Translations under genes and position numbers: made by a program
The notes under the pieces: generated by a model
Databases searched by the model: none
The model's input: only the letters and a program-made list of their open reading frames with translations
Told to the model about the DNA's origin: nothing
Part shown: one piece after another, positions 1 through 10,029 of the stretch
How the letters are laid out: every line of letters starts with the position of its first letter
Position numbering within the stretch: position 1 is the stretch's first letter
Source of the DNA: Oscheius onirici
Taxonomy: Eukaryota; Nematoda; Chromadorea; Rhabditida; Rhabditidae
Direction of reading: 5' to 3'
Assembly (NCBI GenBank): GCA_932521025.1
Contig: OW051469.1
Coordinates: 7,390,398 to 7,454,397 of the forward strand
DNA: 64,000 nt

Positions 1-1
1 T

Positions 2-1194
2 CTATGGGAATTTGTCGCGATTTTGTCGGAGCTGGTGGATGATGTCCGACTCAAGTGAGTTTTCTTCGTTTTGAGAAAAATGGTGGAAAGAAAATTTTGG
101 TAAATAGATCATTGTCTACCGCTTTGAAGAGCCTTCGAAGAAAAAATCAGACTGATTCGGACTGTCCTTATCACGAGCTGCAACTCCAGTAAGAGTCGTT
201 GAGCAGGATCGAATTGCATACGAGAATGTATCTCTCTACTACTAAAGCGCAGTGGTGTCTGTCTGTCTGTGGCTGGCCTATTGCAACGCTAATGCGTAAG
301 GGTTTGGACGCCGAGACATCCGGGTTCGATTCCACCCCAAATTTTTTTTTCTCCAAAAGTTCTTTTGCTAAGACCCGAATATGCTAAAATATTTTCGATT
401 TTTTTCACCTCGGCGCATCTACAGGCACTTTTTGGTCAAAAAATGGAAAGTCGAAAAATCGTTTGTACTGCGATTTTTCTAGGGTAATCAACCATGCTGA
501 GTTCGAATTTGATAAAAATAAGGATGCTAAAAGTAAACAGACGGCTGGTAAGAGTTTTTATATATATTTTTTATTTTTTTTTATAGAAAACCGTTTTTAG
601 GCCTTTTGATTTTTCCTAATTTTGTTAAGCAATCTTTTTCATCGAAATTTTGGCTAGTGGTGGGTTTTACCATTACGCACCATTGCAGAATTGAAAATTA
701 GGAAAAGGGGATCAGGAAAAACATGGCATTTCAAAAACGTCAAAAAGTCGTGGGCGGGCGGAACAAGCCTGCTCTCTGCCCATAAACGATACCGTAATCC
801 ACTTTATTCGTTTCGATACCTGTTCATTCAACTATTGAAGGCATAAATTCAAAATCCCGCTCAAAAACGTATTTTCAAAGGTCTCGCCGCTGTTACCGTA
901 ACCTGTACTGTCTGAAACCGGTCCAAATTTAGAATTTGCTTTGCGTTTGATATTTTCTTGATCCGTTTTTCGTTGTTCCGCTCAACTTTTTCCTATTTTC
1001 GTTGAAGGTGTAAGTATAGGAAAGAGTTACAATAACGAAGAATCAACTTCAGATCGATCTCGAATGGCGTCAACGCGGAAGTCTTGAAGAATTGGCGCTG
1101 GAAGCTCTTTTACCGTCTCGAGATGCTCCGGAGCATGCACATCGACGAGGACAGTCTCTTCTTTTCCCTATACAAACAAATTCAGTACAAGTAG
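2..1194 (+). CDS. 3' end of an unrecognised gene (two exons, 5' truncated)
   Basis: An open frame runs from the window edge to base 54 (LWEFVAILSELVDDVRLK), stops at a GTGAGT donor, and continues in phase after the acceptor at 1051-1052 as SISNGVNAEVLKNWRW and on to TAG at 1192-1194. The joined piece has about 64 residues, is amphipathic and helical in character, and has no motif I can name. The intron between (55-1052, about 1 kb) is unusually long for the window and contains a tRNA-like element. The acceptor in front of the next gene lies about 200 bp after this stop, the spacing expected inside a nematode operon. The phase match across the intron supports a real C-terminus; the function is unknown. 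Confidence 0.5.
267..350 (+). repeat. Degenerate tRNA-like Pol III element inside an intron
   Basis: A box A match (TGGCCTATTGC, 274-284) and a perfect box B (GGTTCGATTCC, 323-333) lie at normal tRNA spacing and are followed by a run of nine T at 342-350, a Pol III terminator. The T-stem pairs at only two of five positions and no acceptor stem closes, so it is not a working tRNA. It could be a tRNA pseudogene or the head of a tRNA-derived SINE. Two similar elements lie at 21266-21340 and 24167-24235. Confidence 0.55.
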
Positions 1195-1392
1195 TTTCTC
1201 TTTTTCGATCATATATCTACGGGTAAAATTCACTTATATTTGCTAGTGCCTTCGCTCAATAATTGTTTTTTCTGTAAATTTTTTATTTGAAATGAACTAT
1301 TTTTTGATTCCATTTTTGTCTTCGAAGTGGGATTCTCCCCTCAATTTTCTTTTCAAGTTATTGATCATTTTCTCAATTTGTATGTTCCAGAC

Positions 1393-4300
1393 ATGCACTG
1401 CTCGACAGAATGTGACAGTACGATGGGACCGATGGAAAATAGACGGACGATTATGAGCGGGTATCTTCACAAGGTAGGCCTTTTCGAATCCGGTTTTTTC
1501 TTTGGTCTTTTCAATACTACCGGACTTTTTGACCACTTTTTTACGCGTAGTGGCCCACCCGGATCGTCTCCAGTTCGCTTTTTAGGAGAGACAAGGATAC
1601 CTTATCTATCCACTATCCGTGGTCCTACATGTTGAGTAACGACCGTTTATCCTAAAATTAACCAAACCGAGCACTGCGAGAAAAGCTAACAATTAACATA
1701 TGCTAACTGGATAAAAAGTCAAAACCTAAAAACAGAAAAGTCATAATTAGAAACAGAAAAACAAGTTAGTTTGGGAGATTACGGTAGTTGGGGAATGTTG
1801 CTCCTTCTGTGGTAGCTCAACTTGGAAGTGCTTTTGAAGATTAACTAATTTTGCCTAAAAACGGTAATAAACTTCGTTTCAGATAGATGTGCGGGCCATG
1901 GGACTGATCTCGCGACGAAGGCACTGGTTCGCCCTTTCCGAAATGTCCAGCTATCTGTACTGGTTCAAAGATCCGGAGGACATTCTCTGCTCGGGACGAC
2001 TGTCGCTGCGAGGAGCCGCCTTCACTTACAATCCCGTCGAAAAGGGCCGTTTCGAGATCTAGTATGTCTTTTTCTCCATTTTAACAACAAAAAATACTTC
2101 AGTTCCGGCTCGGAAGTGCACCAATTTGAGGCCGGCAGCCAGAAAGAACGCGACGATTGGCTGGAAGCACTTCAAAACTCGAGGAAATTGTCGCTGGCCG
2201 ACTCTCTTTCGCCCAAAAACAGCTCCGATATCATTTCGATGTCGTCGACTCAAGTTGCTCAAGAGGAAGCTGCCAGCAGTGTCACGGAATCCACACTCCA
2301 ACTTTTCAATGCTCTGTTGGGACCGAGAAGTAGTGTGAATAGCGATGAGACTGTCGAGGAGGAGAATGCAAAAGCCTCCAGTTCCATGGTTGGTTTTTAA
2401 TTGGGCGTCTGGCTTCTTTGGGATGTTTTTGTTTCATTCAAACACCTAGATAAAACCTGCAAACGCCCATTCATTCATTGAAAGAGTGACGGACTAACTT
2501 TAGTAAACGATTCCTTCTGCCGATAGAATCAACAACATAAAAATACCGTGTGTTAACTGTTCACACGACATCCCTCAATGTTATTGCATACGCAGCTGAA
2601 TACAGTTTTGCTCGATTCTTAGTTATTTGTCTTACACATAAAGTACCCTTGGTGGAACTTTTTGATGAGTTTGCACAAGTCAGTGAGCGCTGACGGGAGC
2701 GAATACTGATTCTGTTCGAACCAGTTTCCGGTAGTTAGCCCTATCATCTGTAGCCAATAAACTGTTGAAGGAACGGTACACGGGGTTTTTACAGCAACAA
2801 ACTACCGACAATGTGTCGTCTTCGCGACTTTTAACGGGTTAAAATTCGTATTTTGACGATTACCGCAACAGAAAAGTAGTTTATACCATATTTGCCTGAA
2901 AATGTGGTCATTTTCAGCACTGTTTCCCCTTGAAGACGAGCGATCTGGCCGACGTGCTCTCCAACACCCCCTCCTCCACTTTCTACCTCGATATGAACGG
3001 GGAGTTGAACGACAAGAGCATGGAAATGCCCGAAGAGGTCAGTTTTTGACTTTCTGTTGTAAAACTGGTTGTTATTAGCACGAAGGAATGGTGGACGACA
3101 TGTTGAGGAAGCTGTCAGTAAAGACGGCCGACAATCGAGCGATAAAGGCTCTGGCCAAGACGAAAAAGACAATAATGAGCATGAGAGATTGCGAGGAATG
3201 CAAGAAAAGATCGTCCGAATCGGGCCCCTGGGAGGACAGATGTCGAGATTTGGAGGATCACGTCGCATCGCTCGAAAACATGATCAAAGTGCTCAAGACG
3301 GGTCTTGTAACGGCGCAGAAACAAGTTGACACCATGTAAGCTCTTTTTTCTTATTTTTATTCTCACACAAAACGTGTGAAAATATGCAATCTAAGTAAAT
3401 TAAACAACTTCAGGAAAGCGATGGAGACGGTGTCGGAAGACGAGGAACTGAAAGAATTCCTGCTGGAGAAGGAGACCCAGATGACACGACTCCAGATGGA
3501 CAACAACAGTCTAAACAGAAGAATACAGGATCTCGAGGGCGAAAATAGGTATTTCCCCCTATAAAATGACCCTAAAAGAAGTTTCGAGAACTCTGGACAG
3601 TCGTGTGAGCGAGCTGCTCTCGTCCGTCGACGCCTTTCGCGAATCAGTCCGAACAAAAGAGGAACTGATCATGCGACTGTTCGAAGAGAGCCAGGAGAAG
3701 ACGCCAGCCGAGTCGGAACATCTAGCTGCGGACATCATCGGTGTGCCGGAAGCCATTCTGCTCGATCAAGACGCCTCGGACTGTTGTGATGAAGAAGCCG
3801 AAAAGATTTTTGAAGCTGTTGGCGTGCACGACATCAACGAGCTCAAGGATCTCGTCGAAGGCTACAAGCTGCAGAACAAGTTTCTCAGCAACGAGGTTGT
3901 CGGTGGGTTTTTATTGCTTATTTTGAGTTATTTCAAAAAAAAGCAAATGTTATTAGTATACTTGGGCACCGAGCCGGCTCGAGCCGGACGGTTTTTTGCG
4001 ATTTTCTCCAAATATGCTCCAATTTTCTCGATTTTTTTTCCAGACATTGCTTATTGCTTTGTTGACTTCTAGCAAACAAGAAATTGAAAATTAAATTAAA
4101 TTTTCGAGAAAAATGGAAAAGTGTCGGCTCGAGCTGCCGAGCGAAACTCTCGTACTATCGATGCTTACAACAGAAAAGTTTTCCAAACAGCAAATAAGAT
4201 GCCTTTCTGAATCTGAAACTCTGCTAATTCTTCTGTTTTCAGCACTTCACGGCGAAGTTGAAAGTCTGGTCAAGACGGAACGCGAGCTGAACAAGAGAAA

Positions 4301-5867
4301 CTTTGAGATTGAAGCCTGCTACTACCAGCTGAAGAGTCGCTATCTTATGGTGCTAAATCATTTCAAGTCGCCGGAGAAACCGGGTAAAAGTGAGCCATTT
4401 GAAATTATTTTCATCTAAACCACTATTTTAGTAATGGAACCGGGTGTCTTGCGCCAGCTGCTCGAAGAGTCTAACAGGACGCCGCGAGACTCGTACCAGA
4501 CGGACACGCTGGGATTTTACCTGAAAAACAGGGCGGAACTTCGGGCAGCTGCTAGCTCGGGAAGTGACGACCTTCTCGAAGCCGCTGCCGGATTCATGGA
4601 AAAGGCGAATGAGCTCGTCTTGGTCAAGAATCTTGTAGGTTTTTCGAGCTTTTAATCTATTTGAACGGTTTTGAGCATTAATTTTTATCCGAATGGTCAT
4701 AACAATCATAAATTTAGGAGCAGAGCGAAGAGTACATGAACTGGCTCCAGTCCTGGGACGGTCTTCTGGTCAACTTTGTTGGTCGCGCTCTGACACCCAG
4801 TCCCGAGCTGAAGACTCTCGTCCGGACGGGAGTTCCTCCGGCCTATCGAGGCCGCGTCTGGAAAGCTCTCGTGAACATTATCGTCAAGGACAAAATAGCC
4901 GAGCTTGGTCATGGATATTTCGGCTCGATGCTGTGCAAAGCGACGAACAAAGTCGACGAGGGCATCTACGACAGCGCGATCAAACAGGTTTGGCATTTTC
5001 TTGAAGACTTACTCCCTAAACCGTGAAAAAATACTCCATTTTTCACGCCTAATTTGCAGATAGATTTGGACTTAGTTAGGACACTTCCGACAAACAAGTA
5101 TTTCGACGAGCCGAGTTCGGAGAAGATTGAGATGCTCCGTCGTGTTCTCTACGCCTTCCGCTACCACAACAAGGTCGTTGGATACTGCCAGGGCTTGAAT
5201 CGACTGGCAGCTATTGCCTTGCTCTATCTGGACGAAGAAGACGCTTTCTGGTTCATGGTGGCCTGTGTCGAGTATCTTCAGCCGGACGGATACTATACCT
5301 CTTCGCTGATAGCCGCCGTGGCTGATCAAAAAGTACTGAGGGATCTCGTCACGGACAAACTACCCAAATTGGCGGCACATCTGAAGAATCTCGAGGTCGA
5401 CTTATCCCTATTCGCGCTGAGCTGGTTTCTTACCTGCTTCGTCGACGTTCTGCCTCATCACGTCTATCTCAATATTTTCGATGTCTTCTTGTACGAGGGC
5501 AACAAGGTTCGTTTTTGCTTTTTTAGTCGAGTTCTCTAAAAGCAACGTGTTTCATACCAAGAAATCTATTTTTATCCAAAACACCCGTTTTCAGGCCATT
5601 TTCCGCTTCGCGCTGGCTCTTTTGAAGAAATGTGAGCCTTCCGTTCTCCAGTGCAAGACGATCGGAACCGTCCACGCGAATCTAAGCCGAGTAGCCGACT
5701 GCGTCACCGATTTCAAGCCCCTGGCCCAGGTTTGTCGTTTTCTAGATCGTAGAGCAAATTCCGAATTGAAGATTGCCTTCCACGACCTGAATCCGTTCCC
5801 GCAGAAACTGATCGAACAGAAGCGAGCCATCTACTTGAATCAGCTTCGTGAACAGGGCTACTCGTAG
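1393..5867 (+). CDS. tbc-2: TBC-2-like Rab GTPase-activating protein (PH, coiled coil, TBC)
   Basis: This is a multi-exon gene of roughly 800 residues. After a short leader, a PH domain starts at MSGYLHK (exon 1393-1473) and continues through exons 1883-2061 and 2103-2388 (SRRRHWFALSEMSSYLYWFK). Charged coiled-coil exons follow at about 2918-4650. The C-terminal TBC domain (about 4718-5800) has both catalytic fingers: the arginine of IDLDLVRT (from about 5060) and the glutamine of GYCQGLN (about 5180). This domain order is that of TBC1D2/Armus and worm TBC-2, which inactivate endosomal Rab proteins. The ATG sits two bases after TATGTTCCAG, so it was taken as a trans-spliced start. The junction near 3548-3580 does not join in frame with a normal GT-AG intron. 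The last exon can be read through at 5731 to TAG at 5865-5867. Confidence 0.9.
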
Positions 5868-6297
5868 AAAACTTTTTTACCGGTTATTTTGGTGCATAAT
5901 CCTTATTGTATATTTCCCAACCTGTAAACTGTAGATAACTTTTGGTATACGTGCAGGGTAACTCATAATAGGCCTTTCTCCCTCTCTGTGATAGAAATAT
6001 GTGTCTCTGTATTGTAAATTGGAAACTTTGTCTATAAACAACAGAGCTAAAAGGAAAGATTAAAGCTAAAATCCATGAAAGTCGAGGATGAGGGAGAGAG
6101 TCGGGACGATGTTCGACCTGATGAGAATACTGAACCAGAGAATCTTTTTTTTCTATTCCTTCGAAGACCTCCGTTCAGTCTTCAGTTCGACCTCATTATG
6201 CTGAGTTTTCAGTTCTTCCGGCAGAAAATGAAAATGTTGGTGTTGTTCGGGAGTCATCAGGCTTGTGCCGGAGCTGGGGCGGGCAAATTCAGCGCTG
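5868..6297. other. 3' flank of the TBC gene, no further gene seen
   Basis: AT-rich sequence with no convincing exon. TATAAACAAC at about 6033 could belong to the TBC gene's 3' end, but no canonical AATAAA was noted. The open frame starting at 6075 has no splice or family support. Confidence 0.4.
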
Positions 6298-6531
6298 AAT
6301 TATTATTAAAAAAGCGACCCGCAGAGTGAGAGATGGTTTGGAGTTTACAAAGACGGGGCAATATTATTTTGGTTCAAAGTAAAACCCCAACACCGTCTGA
6401 ACAAAGCTGAAAGTGACGTTGTTTGTGCTTTTCCTTTGATCCATAATAATATTGCCCCGTCTTTGTATTGCTCTGTTTTTGTAAACTCCAAACCATCTCT
6501 CACTCTGCGGGTCGCTTTTTTAATAATAATT
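6298..6531. repeat. Foldback (inverted-repeat) element, 234 bp
   Basis: The two ends are near-perfect reverse complements: AATTATTATTAAAAAAGCGA at the left and its complement ending at 6531. Pairing continues inward through GACCCGCAGAGTGAGAGATG and the GACGGGGCAATATTATT block to about 6385 and 6429. The right arm has about 16 extra bases. No ORF lies inside. It is probably a MITE or a snap-back remnant. No target duplication is obvious, partly because the left end abuts the short palindrome TTCAGCGCTGAA. Confidence 0.75.
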
Positions 6532-6749
6532 GTCCCCTTTTTGATAAATATTCGGAGAATATTTTCTGTCGCTCACTACTAACAAAAAAAAGAATTCGGA
6601 ACACCAGTAGGTGCTCTGAAGGTGTCTAAAAAATTCAGCGCTTTTGGACACCGGTGCGCGCTTTCATGGTGGTCGAAAAAGCTGAAATTACGGCTAAATC
6701 TAGAAAATCCCATCTGAGGAGACCCATTCGGAGTTATACAATCGGTCTG

Positions 6750-6784
6750 AAACTTTACGCCCCACCAATGGGGGCGTAAAGTTT
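6750..6784. repeat. Perfect 14-bp hairpin with 7-nt loop
   Basis: AAACTTTACGCCCC (6750-6763) pairs exactly with GGGGCGTAAAGTTT (6771-6784) across the loop ACCAATG. A run of T follows the right arm. It could be the core of a small inverted-repeat element. Confidence 0.7.
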
Positions 6785-6963
6785 TTTTTAAAATTCTGAA
6801 GCTCTATCCAAAATTTGGGGACAATCGGTTCGGTAGATTTCCCACAACAACCTGGGTTACCGAATACGGGAGACATCGACACATCGCCGATTCGCTCAAA
6901 TACGAAGAAATGAAGAAAATCTTTTGGTATTTCCCGTTTGCTGAGCCAAATAACATTTAAAAA

Positions 6964-7054
6964 TCGACTCGGCTCGAATCGAGCCGACTCGCGGGCCATG
7001 TCGAGTCGTCGAGCCGACTCGTGGCTCAAATCGAGCTCGACTCGGCTCGAGTCA
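6964..7054. repeat. Clustered GAGTCGGCTCGA direct and inverted repeats
   Basis: The words GACTCGGCTCGA, TCGAGCCGACTC and GAGTCGTCGAGCC recur in both orientations within about 90 bp. A related GCCGGCTCGAGCC cluster sits in a TBC-gene intron at about 3968-3990. It is probably subterminal repeat sequence of an old DNA transposon. Confidence 0.5.
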
Positions 7055-7543
7055 CGGCGTTTCAAAACAGTGGAAACGGCATGTTCACTTTTTTTCGCGT
7101 CATTTTCAGGAACTGAGGGCGGGAATTTAAAATTTGAGCCTTTTTATTTTATTTGAGGCTTTATAATGAACCCAATTTTTATCTTTTTGCCATTTTGAAG
7201 AGCTCTATCCTTAGAAAAGAGCAGTACTGAGCAGTTGAGATACAAAAAATAACCACAAATCCATTGTAGATGCTTCTAATCCCGTGGAAGACGAAAACTT
7301 TTAAATTCTCAGCGTTTTCACTGCGATTTTCATAGCTCTGCCTTCAGATTCGGATTCTCATGCGCTGGAATACAGCTTTCGTACATCATTTTCAAAAATA
7401 TTTTGTTTTTCAACCTATCGACCCCAAATTTTTTTTCTGGGTTAAAGAAAATTCAGACCGATTGGGTGAACGGGATTTGAGATATCGCGATTTTCAGTTT
7501 TCAGCGCGCCGCACTAAGCCAACGAGAAACCAAACCACCGCGG

Positions 7544-8417
7544 AAATATCAGTTTTTATTAGGGATGGGGGCGGGCCGGGCCTGGGCCCTGAAATCTCGG
7601 CCCGCGGGCTGAGATTTTGAAACATTTTAGAAAAAAGGGGTGTTTTTTGACCAAAATCTGCATTTTTCACCATTTTTAGTGAAAAAGTTCAGCAAAATAT
7701 AACAATACAAGGTTGGCAACGCCCTTCCAGGGCTAAAGTAGAAATTCATGACTCCGCTCTGTCACGGAGCCCTAGTCGTGGTTTCTCTTTCATTCCTCCT
7801 TTGTTACTCTCCTCCACTCAGTCTCCCTGACCCTCCAAAGAAACCACCGAAATTATATTTGAACCTACTCCATACCAAGCCGAATTCCAAAATGTAGGAC
7901 CAGAACTGGTCGCCCGGCCAGTTCCTAGCTTTAGTGAGTCTCAGTTCCAGTTTCCCTGCTTCCCTTGTCACTCTGCTCTAGTCACTCCCTGTCCCTCCCA
8001 AGAAACTATCAAAGTCATAAGAACCCTTCGCGCACTTGCTTTTTCTGTCGCGACTTGATAAAAACTAATTTGCGCACAAAGCTCCCTCCTTATCCTCAAT
8101 TAGAGCTTCAGACAAACACACAGACTTGGGAGCAATTTAAATTATTAATTTAGAAATTTAATTTAATTAAATTAATTTAGATTATTATTATCTTATTTAG
8201 TTCTAAAATACGTTAAAATGCACTATAATATGACCAGCTTCATTTTTGGTCCGATCCCGGTCCGACGGCCAAGTCTGGGGAGCGGGCCCGGGCCCTGAAA
8301 TCTCGGCCCGGCCCGTTCCCATGCCTAGTTTTTATTGATTTTTTTGGTGATCTTTGTAGAAGACGTTGTATCACATTGTATTACTTCTACAAGGATCACC
8401 AAACACTAATATTTCAG
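7544..8417. repeat. Foldback element interrupted by the hAT-like insertion
   Basis: With the 7560-8327 insertion removed, AAATATCAGTTTTTATTGAT and the following TTGGTGATCTTTGTAGAAG (8344-8362) face CTTCTACAAGGATCACCAA (8384-8402) and ACTAATATTT (8406-8415). Together they form an imperfect inverted repeat around a loop of about 21 bp. The older element was therefore a hairpin-forming repeat whose left arm was later split. Confidence 0.6.
7560..8327. mobile_element. Non-autonomous hAT-like DNA transposon, 768 bp
   Basis: The left end TAGGGATGGGGGCGGGCCGG and the right end read on the other strand (TAGGCATGGGAACGGGCCGG) match at 20 of the first 23 bases. The eight bases before the left end (GTTTTTAT, 7552-7559) recur exactly after the right end (8328-8335). 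An 8-bp target duplication and T/CAGGGATGGG-like ends are hallmarks of the hAT superfamily. A subterminal block GGGCCCTGAAATCTCGGCCC is present near both ends in the same orientation. No transposase frame is present, so it must have been mobilised in trans. Confidence 0.85.
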
Positions 8418-8468
8418 CGCTGAATTTTTTTTTTGCCTCACACCAAGTCCCTTCTTTCCCGAAGACTT

Positions 8469-9772
8469 TTTCACGGACAGTGATGTACATATTTCGAAGG
8501 TAAGAAACGTAAAATACTAAAAATGAATGAGATACAGCTGAGTGACAGCGAGTTGTCGAAAAGACGCGAATACTTTCGGAGAACTGCCGTCATTCTCGGT
8601 TCCGATCCATTTGTTGGAGGTCAGAATGTGGCAGAGCAGTACTCAATGACTCTAGAGAAGAGAGCAAATTATTCACTGCCCCTTCCGGAGCCAGTCTCCC
8701 CCTAGAAAGCTTCGATCAGAAAGACCTTTCTGCCGTCTTCTCCAAGGTTTGAGCTATCTAAGTGAGCAAATAACCAGAATTCAGATGCATCCCCGAGCCT
8801 TTTCCCGTTCTTTCTGCCTATGCAAGACCACCCTTATGAACAAGAACCTAACCAGATTCAGTGTTCGGCTACATGTTCTTGAGAACAGAAAAAAATGAGA
8901 GAAGTGAGTTATTACGATAGTAATATCATCATGGCTTGTTTCATGTTTCTTTACGTCTCCGCTCAGTTATCTACCGATACCTTTGTATCTCTGCGTTCAG
9001 CCGTTTTTTTTCTGTTTATGCCATATTTTTCTGTGAGGGGGATACCGGTCCAAAACGGTACGTATCCCCCTATAACCCTCAACGTTATATGATGGGACAG
9101 ATCCTAAGAATAGATAATCTGCGGGTCACTTAAAATTGAACAATTGGGTTCGCGCTGTTTTTGATCTGAACAAATTCAAAAACGCTTTTAACTACGTAAT
9201 GTTTCAGAAGCCTCGTACCCTTCGATTCGACAAGGTCCCGTTAGTAACCAGGACAGAGCTGCTGAACTCGGCTGAAATTTTGCATTTTAGGAGTAATTTC
9301 AACATGGTTGAGGAGTTGATTCAGGTACTGTATCTTATTAAAGAACCCAGCCAATATTTTTCAGATCTGGCTCTCTGGTAACTGGTCCTACAAAACTACC
9401 GAGATTAGTTGCTGCTATGAGCCCAGTTCAATCCAACCTTCAGTACTGAATGGCTACGAAACCTTTGAACGAAAACACAAGTACCAAGGTGTCGGAGAAG
9501 ATCGGCATGTTCTGACATTCCTACCCAGTCCAGACAACAAATTCCTAATTTTTGTTTGCAGTTGTACGGTAGAAGCAAATTATGTTTCCAATTGTTCTTC
9601 AACATATGCAAATTGTCCGACATGTTCCCTTTCCCATCGCTGTATATGACTTCTACTCCCTTTGGCTGTTCATCCTATTCTGGTGACCCTGACCTTGCCC
9701 TTGATCCTCGGGCTATTTGTGAACTTCTGCGAGGTTATGGCTCGACCGAAAATCACAAGAGGGTGATCTAAT
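8469..9772 (+). pseudogene. Uncertain multi-exon gene or decaying gene with a possible membrane segment
   Basis: Coding-like pieces occur in order. A frame from ATG 8523 (MNEIQLSDSELSKRREYFRR) comes first. DTGPKRYVSPYNPQRYMMGQ ends near 9122. KPRTLRFDKVPLVTRTELLN follows the acceptor at 9208, and IWLSGNWSYKTTEISCCYEP starts after the acceptor at about 9366. Two hydrophobic stretches near 9640-9740 (DFYSLWLFILF and LVTLTLPLILGLFVNF) lie in different frames, and the frame of the cysteine-rich exon meets TGA at 9647-9649. A good AATAAA is present downstream. No family was recognised. Either I have missed introns or the gene has acquired frameshifts. Confidence 0.35.
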
Positions 9773-9797
9773 ATTCGCATTGTCGTTAAAGTTATGA

Positions 9798-9803
9798 AAT
9801 AAA
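9798..9803 (+). terminator. Polyadenylation signal AATAAA
   Basis: A canonical AATAAA follows the doubtful 8.5-9.8 kb gene and precedes the next gene's acceptor by about 230 bp. It supports the view that the upstream region is, or was, transcribed. Confidence 0.55.
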
Positions 9804-10029
9804 CCTGTAAGATGTGACGAATGTGTCGGTCTTTTTCGCTGCCACCGATTTGACTGCATTTGATCACCGACTTGTCGATGTTCTTTCTACATGCACAAAA
9901 GCGCACTTTCAGCAAATGGAAATCAATTAGCAACAGAAAACTTTTTTAATTCGTAAGATCATCATCTAAAGAAAAACCATAACAATTTATGACAGGAACA
10001 CTCGTTCCCAAGACCCTTCAGTTCCAGCT

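Larger units (their letters stand above)
6532..7543. other. Repeat-rich intergenic stretch
   Basis: No exon was recognised. It holds a perfect 14-bp hairpin (6750-6784) and a cluster of GAGTCGGCTCGA-type repeats (6964-7054). Segments around 6790-6900 and 7360-7500 share short phrases such as CCAAA/CCCAAATTT and GACCGATTG, which suggests old dispersed repeats. Confidence 0.45.

Noticed and set aside
267-350. A functional tRNA gene
   Set aside because: Promoter boxes are good but the acceptor and T stems do not pair.
5731-5774. A possible 42-bp intron in the last exon of the Rab GAP
   Set aside because: Reading through stays in frame and gives plausible sequence into AFHDLNPFPQKL, so the intron is not required; RNA data would settle it.
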